Assembly: GCA_003024985.2 (NCBI GenBank)
Contig: PXIH01S0048093.1
Source of the DNA: Euperipatoides rowelli
Lineage: Eukaryota; Onychophora; Udeonychophora; Euonychophora; Peripatopsidae
Strand: one strand, 5' to 3'
DNA: 11,682 nucleotides
Shown: positions 1 through 8,950 of the stretch, piece by piece
Numbering within the stretch: position 1 is the first letter of the stretch
Layout of the letters: every line of letters starts with the position of its first letter
Notes under the pieces: generated by a model
What the model saw: only the letters and a program-made list of their open reading frames with translations
Database searches by the model: none
What the model was told of the DNA's origin: nothing
Made by a program: the position numbers and the translations under genes

Positions 1-294
1 AAAAATCGATTTTTCAAATTTAATGTGGAGTGGAAAGGGTTAATTTTTGGTCCAAAATCGGTAGCGTCTCCCCTTAATACTAGTCTAGATAATTCATTCG
101 CTAAACAGTTGGAAGAACTAAAGTTAGCCGTGAATGAACTCATGCAACAAAATAGAGATAGGCTAACTAGAGAAAAACTTCGTACTTCGATGTTTTGTAA
201 TTTCTGTAAAATATCTGGCCATACTGAGCAAAGGTGTTATAAAAAACATAAACGAGTACAATTCCTAGAAATATTTATGGTGCGGATAATTTAA
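1..294 (+). pseudogene. gag: gag C-terminal fragment with nucleocapsid zinc knuckle
   Basis: The frame is open from the first base of the window and stops at 292-294, so this is the C-terminal end of a longer Gag. A charged, coiled-coil-like stretch (KQLEELKLAVNELMQQ) comes before a CX2CX4HX4C zinc knuckle, CNFCKISGHTEQRC, at bases 196-237. In Gag proteins this motif binds the RNA genome during particle assembly. A basic stretch KKHKR follows, and the frame then ends soon after, probably because of a frameshift. Only one knuckle is visible. The first codon of the window is not a start. Identification as Gag is strong because of the knuckle and the protease and polymerase downstream. The family within gypsy cannot be told from this piece. 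Confidence 0.8.
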
Positions 295-417
295 ACTCCA
301 ACACACAGCTTTCATAGATACCGTAAATGTCGGGTCAAAAACCATCGATAAGCAAACCGGGCCAATTCAAATTGAATTAACCAAGACGAAGAATAAATTA
401 ATCCAAGGCTAAAATAA
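295..417 (+). other. Degenerate gag-pol junction
   Basis: This short stretch between the gag fragment and the protease frame is interrupted by stops in every forward frame, for example at 373-375, 394-396 and 415-417 in the protease frame. It probably derives from the gag/pol linker but shows no domain. Confidence 0.45.
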
Positions 418-1044
418 GGTTGGAAACTATCTAACAAAAGTAAAAATAATAAAGTTAATAAAAGAAAGGGAAAGAAAAAGGATGTCAGAAAAAATGGCGA
501 GGTAGAAAACGTGAAGTCACGTGACACAACTTTATATCCACCTGAGTTTATTTCATTTAACTTGTGGAAAACTTTAAACAACGAAAATCCAGTAGAGAAC
601 TGTAAAATAATAAATTCTAATCAATATAGTAATGATAGAATATTTGAAATAAACTCAAATCAAATTAAACTGCAGAAGAAAAGCAACAAGGGTGCGTTTA
701 AAAATTCTAAGCATAATTTTCCTGAAAATAAAATGTCGGATATGCGTAAGAAAAATAAGCAAAATTTCTCGGAAACATATGAAGAGAAGCCATTGATTAC
801 CGCAGAAATATTTGGTAGAAAAATTTATGCTCTTTTAGATACGGGCGCAGAAAACTGTTTAGTTGACGAAAATTACGTTAGGTTAAATCAACTAAAAGAC
901 AAAAAAAAAATGGCAGTATGGATAAAATCCCCAGTCTCGGACAAAACGTTAACAGGTATTAAAACAAGGATTGTTAAGATAGCTGATCAAAATATATCTC
1001 AACCAGGATGTATTGTGAAAATGTGTACACCAGTCATAGCCTAG
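418..1044 (+). pseudogene. pol: Retrotransposon aspartic protease region (5' part of pol)
   Basis: A frame open for about 209 codons follows a stop at 415-417. It has no clear ATG, as is usual for a pol region made by frameshifting. The first 100 or so residues are Lys/Asn-rich and look like a linker. The protease signature is ALLDTGAENCLVD, with the catalytic DTGA at 838-849. The second conserved region would be expected near the IVKIADQN stretch (about 970-990). The enzyme would cut the Gag-Pol polyprotein as a dimer. The frame ends artificially at 1044, inside a 44-base inverted insertion that shifts the downstream coding into another frame. The assignment rests on DTGA, its hydrophobic setting and its position just before reverse transcriptase. 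Confidence 0.8.
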
Positions 1045-1109
1045 TAAATATCGACATTGTGAAAATGCAACAATGTCGATATTTACTAGGCTATGACTGG
1101 TGTACACAT
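1021..1109. repeat. Perfect 40-bp inverted repeat (hairpin) with 9-base loop
   Basis: Bases 1021-1060 are the exact reverse complement of 1070-1109, with a 9-base loop (GAAAATGCA). The right arm is the ordinary coding sequence at the protease-RT boundary (it encodes YLLGYDWCTHY). The left arm is an inverted copy of it that ends the protease frame. A 12-base direct repeat, ATTGTGAAAATG, occurs at 1012-1023 and 1056-1067, 44 bases apart. This suggests that 44 bases were inserted, which shifts the frame by two. Confidence 0.95.
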
Positions 1110-2194
1110 TATGATGCTGTAATCAACTGTGAACTCAAAACAGTGAAATTTACTGTAGAGAGTGAAGGGTGCCTAGATCAACATTACAACCAATCAGACA
1201 AGAGGAAATAAATTTGTTGTGAATCTACCATCTTAGTAATCAAATAGCGAAGAAAACATTGAGTTAGGCAAACTATTTAAAACAGATGAATTATGGTTAA
1301 GTGAAGTACATAGGCAAAATTTAGAGTAGATTTTAATTAAACATAAGATCTTAATAGATGTGAGTAAAATGGCTGGCGCAAATGTACCACCTTACGAGCC
1401 CAAATTTAAAAACGAGACTCCTATATACCAAAGCCAGTATCGTATCCCACACACGCTATACGAACCGCTGAAATTGCAGTTAAACTCAGAAAAGGCCAAC
1501 ATTATAAAAATAGCCCGTATAATTCACCCGTACTAGTTCTTCCTAAAAAAGATTCCAAAGTAAGAGTGTGTCTTGATCTACACAAAATCAACAAACAAAC
1601 ANAGACAGAACAATATCCGATTAAGCGCATTGAAGACATTCTTGAGAATCTAGGTGGCGCATGCATCTTTAGTAGCCTAGACCTCAATAACGGTTACTTC
1701 AATGTTAAATTAATTGAGGCTCAAAAAAAGTTCGCCTTTTCCGTACCGTTTGCGAAATACACTTTCACCCACCTCTGTCAAGGGTGTGTTACATAACTGC
1801 GATTTTTCAGAAGATTATGGTCGAGTGTCATGATATCATTTTGAAAGGTCACGTGTTCATATATTTAGATATTATTATACACTCGCCCAACATCTAACAA
1901 CATTAGAAGAGGTATTATCAGCCCTCAAAAAATCAAATTTAGCAGTTAAACCATCTAAATGTCAATTATTTAGAGAAAGTATCAAATACTCAGGTCATAT
2001 AGTAGATAAAAATGGCTGCCACCCAGTAGAGAATAGCGTAGCTGCCATTCAAAATTTAGCTAGACCGAGTACAGTAAAAGGAGTGAGAAGTTTTTTAGGT
2101 TGTCTAAATTTTTATAGAAAGTTTGTAACTAATTTCGCCGCGATTGCCAAACCCTTATACAACTTACTAAAAAAAAAGAAATACTCACATCACA
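1110..2194 (+). pseudogene. pol: Reverse transcriptase domain of pol, broken in several frames
   Basis: This domain would copy the element RNA into DNA. The coding trace runs in frame 3 to 1211, in frame 1 from about 1212 to 1536 (stop at 1327-1329), in frame 3 from 1521 to 1796, in frame 2 from about 1799 to 1897, and in frame 1 from about 1870. Recognisable blocks are SPVLVLPKKDSKVRVCLDL, QYPIKRIEDIL and FSSLDLNNGYFNVKL, which holds the first catalytic aspartate. The active-site loop at 1862-1885 reads YLDIIIHS. Family members have two adjacent aspartates there, so the second is missing. Downstream, AVKPSKCQLF and FLGCLNFYRKFV are typical of the thumb and the connection to RNase H. One undetermined base lies at 1602. 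Confidence 0.88.
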
Positions 2195-2665
2195 TGGAAC
2201 CAACAGGAAGAAACCGCATTCCAAACGTTAAAACAAAAATTAACAACCGCACCTCTATTAGCTTTTCCAAAATATGACAGGCCATTTATAATAAAAACTG
2301 ACGCGTCTCTCACAAGACTAGTGGCAGTCCTAGAACAAAAAAAATAATAAAAGAGATCTGCAACCGATTGGATATGCTAGTCGTAGGCTTAATAAAGCCG
2401 AACGTAATTACGCAGTGATAGAACGAGAGATGTTGGCCTGCTTGGCCATCGTATTCACCTTAGATCATTTTAAGCATATGACTTATGGCAACAAAATAAT
2501 AGGCTACTAATGATCGACCATAAGCCATTAACGTATGTAGTTGAATTAAAAGACACTAACTCCAGGGTGTCAAGATGGATAAGTGTTCAACAAAACGACA
2601 TCCATTTTGAACATATATCTGGACACCAAAATAGCTTCGCAGATTATGTTCTCATGCTACCATGA
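2195..2665 (+). pseudogene. pol: RNase H domain of pol, broken
   Basis: This domain removes RNA from the RNA-DNA hybrid during reverse transcription. The trace begins in frame 2 after a shift near a nine-A run (2169-2177). It carries the first acidic residue in FIIKTDASL (Asp at 2300-2302), then meets a stop in an A-run near 2338-2346. It resumes in frame 3 with PIGYASRRLNKAERNYAVIEREMLA (Glu at 2421 or 2427), stopping at 2508-2510. It continues in frame 2 with MIDHKPLTYV (Asp at 2516-2518) and ISGHQNSFADYV (Asp at 2642-2644), ending at 2663-2665. All the acidic positions expected of the gypsy RNase H are still visible, though spread over three frames. Confidence 0.82.
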
Positions 2666-3560
2666 ACAAAATGAGATCAACACATGCGCATTAGAAACAG
2701 CTAAAAGCCCAATAACTGTCGAATTAATGTTAAAGGAACAACAAAAAGACACATTTTGTTGCGAAATAATAAAGAAAAAAAAAACAAAATGAGAACGAAA
2801 AATATAAATTGACAAAAACCAAATCTTTATTAAAATTAATTCAACTAGGGAAATCTAAATTTTCAGCATATCGAACAGTCGTACCAACATCACTAATACC
2901 GGAAGTGCTATACTTTTACCATGATAGCCTTACTGGAGGGCATTTTTCACTCGAAAACACACTATATAAAATAAAAAAAAATTTTACTTGGGATAAAATA
3001 TTTGCTGACATAAGAAATACATAGACAGTTGTGAAAAATGCCAACCAAGGAATATGAGTAGGCTAAAGGCACCCATACAAGCTGTTGAACCTCCACCCAC
3101 TTGCATGTCAAAGGTCAGTATTGACATACTTGGCCCCTTCTCAACGACACAAAGGAGAAATAAATATATCATTACATATACAGAACATTTCTCCAGAATG
3201 ACCTTTGCTAGCCCATCACCAGCCAAGAGGCACATATAATTGCAAAGAATTATATGGAGGCGATGTATATGCGATATGGCGGATCAAAAACTATACTATC
3301 AGACAGAGGGCCCCAGCTTGTTGGCACATTATGTCAACCCTATGTGCCAAATTAGGGATAGAAAGAGCGACCACTATGAGTTTTTGGCCCCACTCAAACA
3401 GGATAAATGAAAGGATTAACAGTAAGATATTAAAGCTAATCTCAGACTACTGTAATAAAAACTTTACCGATTGGGATACCATGCTCCAATATCTAATGCA
3501 AATGATAAACACCGTACATAGTAATACGAAACAAGTCCCATTCTACATCTTTCATGGCTC
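2666..3560 (+). pseudogene. pol: Integrase zinc-binding and catalytic core domains of pol, broken
   Basis: Integrase joins the DNA copy to the host chromosome. A linker in frame 3 runs to 2792. The zinc-binding domain follows in frame 1, with the histidine pair in YHDSLTGGH (His at 2920 and 2941). After a stop at 3022-3024 the cysteine pair CEKC (Cys at 3030 and 3039) lies in frame 3. The core has its first Asp in SIDILGP (3123-3125, frame 3), its second in LSDRGPQ (3302-3304, frame 2) and its Glu in RINERINSK (3409-3411, frame 1). The second Asp and Glu are 107 bases apart, one short of the 108 expected for D-X35-E, so a single lost base explains the frame change. The downstream LQYLMQMINTVHS helix region is also typical. 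Confidence 0.87.
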
Positions 3561-4156
3561 TTATCAATATGATGTATTTTCCTAATTTAATTGATGAAAA
3601 CCAGGATAATTTAGATAGAAGTGACCTAGTTGATGCAATTATGGAAAAACTGGAGACAGCAAAATCAGCAGTATTCTCAAACTTACAAAACGCATCCATT
3701 ACAAATGCTAAAAATAAAGATAGAGGGCGCCGCCTGTGTGAATTCAACATAGAAGATTCAGTGTTGGCCCTTGATGTAGCAAGCTATTCTGGGCACAATA
3801 GGAAGCTCAACGAGAGGTACACGGTAATTAAACATACTAGGCTGGCAAATTACATAATTCCGGACATAAAATACCCAGACAAAACAAAAAAAGTTCACGA
3901 TAAATTGAAACCCTATGTGCACAGGGCTCAATTAAACGATGACGAAACTAATACGACAAATTCTACAGCTATGCATAGCAAAGAAAATGAAACGAACCAA
4001 AACAAACCTCCCGTCATCATGTTCCCAGAGGAAACAGATGAAAATGAACAAGAAATCCACGACTCCGAGCAATCGGAAAAACAACAATTAAAAATAACAG
4101 AAAACGAAGAATATCTTCGTCAATTACAAAAACAAAACTCGATCGAAGCGTCATGA
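3554..4156 (+). pseudogene. pol: Integrase C-terminal domain and acidic pol tail
   Basis: This is the longest unbroken piece of pol, about 200 codons in frame 2, overlapping the end of the core trace in frame 1. It starts with a helical stretch (AIMEKLETAKSAVFSNLQ). A small beta-rich region follows (SVLALDVASYSG, RYTVIKHTRLANYIIPDI, KKVHDKLKPYV), as in the DNA-binding C-terminal domain of gypsy integrases. No chromodomain is seen. The last 70 residues are rich in Glu, Asn and Gln (for example ENEQEIHDSEQSEKQQ). The first ATG at 3554 is probably not a real start, because the frame is joined to the core upstream by a frame break. The stop is TGA at 4154-4156. Confidence 0.78.
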
Positions 4157-4301
4157 CGAGATGACGGAGAACGAGGATAAACAAACCATAATATATCCAA
4201 CGGAAGATTAAACAAAAATTAAAGGGCTCAAACCGCTTATCGATGTGGAAAACCAGACATTCGCACACCAATATTTCTTAAGGAAAAGACAACTCAAGTA
4301 A
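4157..4301 (+). pseudogene. Possible continuation of the pol tail
   Basis: After the TGA at 4154-4156, another frame reads EMTENEDKQTIIYPTED, stops, and then reads on to a TAA at 4299-4301. Its composition resembles the acidic tail just upstream, so the tail may once have been longer. There is no domain, and the sequence could be non-coding. Confidence 0.35.
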
Positions 4302-4625
4302 AATAAATTATTAAGGATGGCCATTCTAAAAAAAAAAACACACACACCCCCTCCACAAATATACATGTAATAAACTAATATATCACAATAAAAACAAACT
4401 CAAATAAAATAAAAATCAAACTAAAATTAAAATACTAAAAAAAGCTAAATTAAATGAAAATAATTAATAAAACTACAATCAAACTAAAAGTAAAATGTTA
4501 ATAGTTAAATCAAATAAAAAATAAAAGCAAATTTTTTAAATTACAAATTAAACATAAATAACTTATAAATCTGTAAATAGAACATAATATGTAATCGAAT
4601 TAAGAAAAACAATACACAAATAGTT
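4302..4625. other. A-rich low-complexity stretch, probable 3' non-coding part of the retrotransposon
   Basis: The + strand is very rich in A, with recurring AAATCAAACTAAAA-like words and an A-run followed by a short CA repeat (about 4328-4350). No frame stays open. It could be the 3' untranslated region or part of an LTR, but no TG...CA ends, target duplication or second LTR copy can be seen. Confidence 0.5.
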
Positions 4626-4713
4626 AACTTAAATAACATTTAATTCCAAGTCATGGACAACCAACACAAACACAAAAGGAATTACTGATAAATAAACAGA
4701 GAAACAAAAGAGT

Positions 4714-5086
4714 TCATCTTGCGATCCGCGGATTATAAATAGGCACATTACTACGCCAAGCCCCGATAATCCGGGTCGGTCGTTCCAACCGCCGCAACTG
4801 CCTCCGGCGTTGGCGCCCTCCAACTGGCCTCACAACACGACAATAAAGATAGGTGTCGCAAAAGTCAATTAATGGCACACACCAAGGGTTGAGGGTCCCT
4901 TGAACATAGTCCATAAATTCACCTTCCAGTTCATGCAAGCTCTGCCGGAATCCATAATAATCTCACCAAAGTCAGAAATTGACGGGTTAAAGATCGATAC
5001 AAATGCTTAAGCAACCCATACTTTGATTGAAAATCCATATAGGCCCGAGCCTCAGCACCAGTCAACTCAAATCCTAAAGACGACAT
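4714..5086 (-). pseudogene. Unrecognised minus-strand protein gene with one frame break
   Basis: From an ATG at 5086 the minus strand encodes 51 residues, starting MSSLGFELTGAEARAYMDF, and stops at 4931-4933. A second frame, offset by one base and open from about 4960, continues to a stop at 4714-4716. It reads FRQSLHELEGEFMDYVQG and later an Arg-rich segment, RQRRRQLRRLERPTR. The two pieces overlap near 4950, and a one-base loss would explain the change of frame. Together they cover about 120 residues, mostly helical in character, with a basic C-terminal part. Base composition is clearly richer in G and C than the flanks, and codon use looks protein-like. I do not recognise the family. It could be a fragment of another mobile element or virus-derived gene, or an antisense gene of the adjoining retrotransposon. 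Confidence 0.5.
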
Positions 5087-5196
5087 AGAAAAAAACAACA
5101 AACATCAATATTAACAGCAGTTGAAGAATGGAATGCCAATGGGACAGAAAACCTAGATATCCTGGCAACCAAAGCTTTTATATTAGGAGAAAAGGA
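5087..5196. other. Spacer between the minus-strand frame and the inverted repeat
   Basis: This holds the TATAAAAG motif on the minus strand. On the + strand it has a short open frame, TAVEEWNANGTENLDILATKAF, that runs on into the repeat and stops at the end of SLFNLEQ. No domain is recognised. Confidence 0.4.
5175..5182 (-). promoter_or_regulatory. Possible TATA box for the minus-strand frame
   Basis: On the minus strand this reads TATAAAAG, about 90 bases upstream of the ATG at 5086 and just outside the inverted-repeat edge at 5197. Its position fits a promoter, but such an AT-rich motif can arise by chance and no initiator element is evident. Confidence 0.3.
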
Positions 5197-5286
5197 ACGT
5201 GGGACTTCACTGTTCAATTTGGAACAATGAAGCCCAGAATGTATGATTAGAATCAATCGTCTATTATCTTTACTCAAATTTAGAGT

Positions 5287-5349
5287 AAAATAAATTAAAG
5301 TTAGTATGTTTGACAATTTGAAATTTTTAAAATAAATTAAAGTTAGTAT
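5287..5349. repeat. Two direct repeats of 21 bases, period 42 (left copy)
   Basis: AAAATAAATTAAAGTTAGTAT occurs, apart from its ends, identically at 5287-5307 and 5329-5349. The same pair in inverted orientation with the same 42-base period lies at 11457-11518 in the right copy, so the duplication is older than the copying of the arms. Confidence 0.85.
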
Positions 5350-5501
5350 TTTGATAATTAAATGATTTAGACAAACTAGATTACTGTATCAGAGTAATTA
5401 AAATTGTACAGCAATTCATTGCTAAGTAGAGGCACTAAATTCACTCAGAAGATATTAAATTACTTTCAATTCAATATAGGAAAGGAATTAACAAATGACA
5501 G

Positions 5502-5521
5502 AATAAATCTCTAGATTTATT
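5502..5521. repeat. AT-rich hairpin, left copy
   Basis: The sequence AATAAATCTCTAGATTTATT folds into a 9-bp stem. It corresponds to 9259-9279 in the middle copy and 11253-11272 in the right copy. The second hairpin that follows it in those copies is incomplete here because its far arm is missing. Confidence 0.7.
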
Positions 5522-8500
5522 CCTATAATTTTAACTTTACTTAACAAGGGATTTATAATATTTATTGTTATTCCTATTGTTTATTAATTTTTATATACTT
5601 TTTACCTTCTTTTAGCCCTATGGACATAGCGTATAGCCCCACCTCCTTTTGATCTTATTTCCACCTATCACCAAGTATTTAAACTGAACTAGAAGCAAAG
5701 GGAAAACTGCAAACGTAAAACTTTCTGATATAATTACCATGGCAACAACATCGAACGAAAGATGGAAAAGTTATCTTGGAGCTGAAGTTATAGTTTCACC
5801 ACGTGAGGGTGCTAGTACTAGAGAGATGGTCATTTATTCGAGCACCAAATAATGAGGTAATCTTAGCTACCTATCACCAACCAGTAAACAACCCACAGCA
5901 ACCAAAAAGCTATAAAAGTTGCTACAACTCATTTTAGAAGAGACAGAAGGACCAAATCGTTCAGAATAGGACGGAATCGACTGGTTATGACTTGACCTTT
6001 GGTTTCGAAACAGCAATTCTAAATATAATTAACCGAAGATCTGGAAGTCAATAGTAAAATGGAAGATGAACGACCTAACCTGTATGGCAGCCGATGAATT
6101 GAGTCCACTTTACCAGAAAACCTGTCAGTTTATACTTCACTCTCAGTATTAGTGGCAGTTACTATTCTAAAGATAGCCTCTCCAGCCATATAAATCTAGC
6201 CTTATATGACAGAAAGCCCAGTTTTGATGCCTCATCGTATTTCATAAGGAGTACAAGATACAGTTTCCCCCTTCCCATCACAAACCTTTCTCTATCAGTG
6301 GAACTTTTTCATAATAATAGACTCCGTTTACTAAAGACATTCATGTTTATGCCCATTTTCCACCCACCTTTCCCCAGCTATGTCCCCTATCATCATCCCT
6401 CCATCATACTATCCACTTTGCAGTGTATGTCCGCCAAATTTTAATTGTTAAATTAGTTTAAAGGGTTTATTTGTACATTTTAACTTGCGGGAAAGGAAGT
6501 TGCTGTTAATTTAATCTTGAGCAAATAAATATGAGAATCTGCTAAACGCTCGACTTTGTGTGTGTGTAGGCTTATGATAGGGGTAGTACTTGGAACTTTC
6601 TATTGGTACAGGGATAAAAAAGGGCTTACTCCCCCTTTCTCCTCTTGAGCTCTTCATTGGCCGGTCAGGGTTGGAATTTATTAGGTTAACGAGCTCTCCC
6701 TTTGTCGAATTGTGCTGGTTTCTAGCCTCTTTAAGAGATTATCATAAAATTGGCAAAATTTGACCCCTTAATATCTTGGGGATAGCTTATCGTTATAATA
6801 GAACTTACATGCAACGGTATTAAGTTAGACTTTCTAATTTATATGATTTACATGTAAGTGTAATTATAGGCTAGTATTGAAGATATAGTATATATTTGGT
6901 AATTATGCCCGGAACATATTTCTTTGATCTGTATCGCTTCATATGTGGATGCTTCAGTGCCTTCTGCACGCTAAGCCCCCTGCATATGATGTACTGAGGA
7001 GATAGTAGAAATATTTCCATGTCAGGGTCATAAGACGTGGTCAGGACACAGTGGCGAGATGCTATGGCATGCTTGCCAGATTGAGGACCACATTTATGAC
7101 GAAAGCCTAGTTTTTATAAAGTATAACTTGAATTGTGTGGGTACATTAACCTGAGGTATAAACATAATTCTGTAAGTTATGAAAATAAGAACAAAGCTCC
7201 CATGATCTTAGTAAGTAATTTTCGTATTAGTGGCACTACACACTGTGGCTCTGCAATGTGAAAATTAAATCAGGCTAAGATTTACTTAAGTTTTCGTGAA
7301 GATAGTCTTCCTCAAGACAGAATAGAGTAAAAAAAGGGAGGCTTCCCTCCTCCCTAATTGTCCTTATTCTAACTCAAGGAAAACTAGTTTAGTTAAAAAT
7401 TCTAATTTGCACCACGGTTCAGTTCATTCATGGGTTAGCATGATAGAACTTACTGAGGTGGGAAGCCTGCTTTAACTTATGCCACTCACAAGTCCATATA
7501 CATATATTATTTCTAATAATTGTATATTATCCATAATTAGGCAAATGGTATAAGCCCGGCGGTCCCATTTATAGCTTCTACAGAGGGCAGTCCTGCTTCC
7601 GCAAACCGCCTTTGGATACTGGCTATAAATGCAACCCTGACTTGGAAATGTCTCCAATATCTCCCAGCATTCGTGAAGGATACATAGCACAGCCAGGGCA
7701 CTAATGGGCCCACATAAGATGCTGTTACAGACTACGGAGACATTCCGGGGATAATTACCTGATAAATGCCATATTTTTCTCATTAGTCTCTGATCACACT
7801 TACAAATAAATGACCAAATTAGAATAACTAATTGTATCACATTTATATGCAAGTCTAAGTAAACAGAGGCTACCCCAAAATTATAACATTTACTGAAAAC
7901 GGGTCAGTTTATGCCAAGTTTTATTGAGTCTCTTACATGGGCTAGGACCCAACACAAACTAACGAAAATTAAATAGGAAAGCTAGCTAAATCCTAACTTA
8001 ATAACTTAAATAAATAATTCAGCCCGGACCGACAAACTAGGAGCTCAAGAGGAAGAAAGAGGGACCAACCCTTTATTATGCCTGTCCCGATACATAAGAA
8101 AAGGCCATCTGTAGAATAAAAATTAATTAAATAAAAATAGATTAAATAAGTCATTTCAATATCTAGCCTACACACACACAAACGAGCGTCTATTTTAGAA
8201 AATCATGGTATTTATTTGTTTAATAAAAAGATCGACAAAAAAATCCTTTCCCCATTATATAAAATTACAAATATAATAGAAAAACCCTTACAAATTTTGA
8301 ATAAAATTATCGTGCCTGGCCAGAAAACGTTGCAAAGGAATAGAATGACAAGAGAGATAGATAAAAGGGGCAAGACCCGGGTAAAATTTGGCAAGAAAAA
8401 AATTAAATTCAGAGTTCTTAATTAACAAAGTCTGTTGGGGCTATTTGGGGTGGGGGTATTCAACACTGGTAACCGTGTATAGTCAGCACTCTGGAACTGA

Positions 8501-8926
8501 AGGATGAATGCTGTAAAACTATGATGTTTAAAATATAGTTAAAACTATCGTTTGATGAAAATTATTGGTTTTGCAACGAATATCTATTGTCGACTGAAGG
8601 CTATTGTTACTACTGTGTAAGAAGGGGAGATCTGCTCTGGATTCACTGGGCTTTTGGCTGGTCATCAGCGGTTGCTAACTGCGTCTTTCTGTCGTTCTAT
8701 TTCTTCATGATCTTCTAAAATGTTATTGGAATTTAGAACAGGATTTTTAGATACGAAGATCTGGATGTTTTCTGCTCGAATAAGGCTCTGCATTAACTTT
8801 TATACTGGGTCGATAGCTAGAGGTGATTTTCGAATGTTCAATTACAGTACTTCCGATAAGTCGCCACACTGGCAACCCTTATTATGCAGATGAAGATGCT
8901 GTTGATATAACTTTATGAGTTAATGC

Positions 8927-8950
8927 TCTTCTCACCCTCAGGTGAGAAGA
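8927..8950. repeat. Perfect 10-bp hairpin in the middle copy
   Basis: TCTTCTCACC (8927-8936) pairs with GGTGAGAAGA (8941-8950) around a CTCA loop. The matching places in the left and right copies (near 5795-5815 and 10940-10965) pair only in part. Confidence 0.75.

Larger units (their letters stand above)
1..4301 (+). mobile_element. Decayed Ty3/gypsy-type LTR retrotransposon, internal region (gag 3' end plus pol)
   Basis: The order of recognisable domains is CCHC zinc knuckle, aspartic protease, reverse transcriptase, RNase H, zinc-binding and catalytic integrase, then a basic-to-acidic C-terminal tail. Integrase after RNase H is the Ty3/gypsy order, not the Ty1/copia order. The element is cut by the window start, so most of gag and the 5' LTR are missing. 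Coding passes between all three forward frames at roughly ten places, with internal stops such as 1327-1329 and 1534-1536, so no polyprotein can be made. Several frame changes fall at A-runs. I found no env gene, no convincing polypurine tract and no LTR pair. The 3' limit is uncertain and is placed where coding-like sequence fades. Confidence 0.9.
5197..7345 (-). repeat. Left copy (L) of a roughly 2-kb repeat, inverted relative to the right copy
   Basis: Read on the minus strand, this matches the right copy almost end to end. The outer edge is ACGTGGGACTTCACTGTTC at 5197, against its complement ending at 11609. Shared landmarks are the block CACCTATCACCAAGTATTTA near 5660, ATGGCAGCCGATGAATTGAG near 6085 and CTTAAGTTTTCGTGAAGATA near 7285. 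By eye identity is high, with scattered small indels. No open frame is conserved between the copies, so it is probably non-coding. Compared with the right copy it lacks about 25 bases that form the 3' arm of a hairpin near 5485. Homology fades at about 7345. Confidence 0.88.

Noticed and set aside
3493-3750. Minus-strand frames opposite integrase (also 2984-3235 and 4017-4271)
   Set aside because: They lie opposite the recognisable pol coding sequence and have no domain of their own.
4302-5196. 3' LTR of the gypsy element
   Set aside because: No paired LTR is in the window, no TG...CA ends with a polypurine tract could be fixed, and no target-site duplication was found.
5752-5862. A short + frame in the left copy starting MATTSNERWKSYLG, with a good start context
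   Set aside because: The right copy keeps the first 25 or so residues but stops soon after in another frame. It may be an old exon but there is too little to call.
7472-7852. A 126-codon minus-strand frame in the middle copy
   Set aside because: The corresponding part of the right copy is not open on that strand, and the residue composition looks random.
8216-8425. A 69-codon Lys-rich forward frame in the middle copy
   Set aside because: Lys and Ile runs follow from A-rich DNA, and the homologous stretch of the right copy (about 10275-10480) is not coding.
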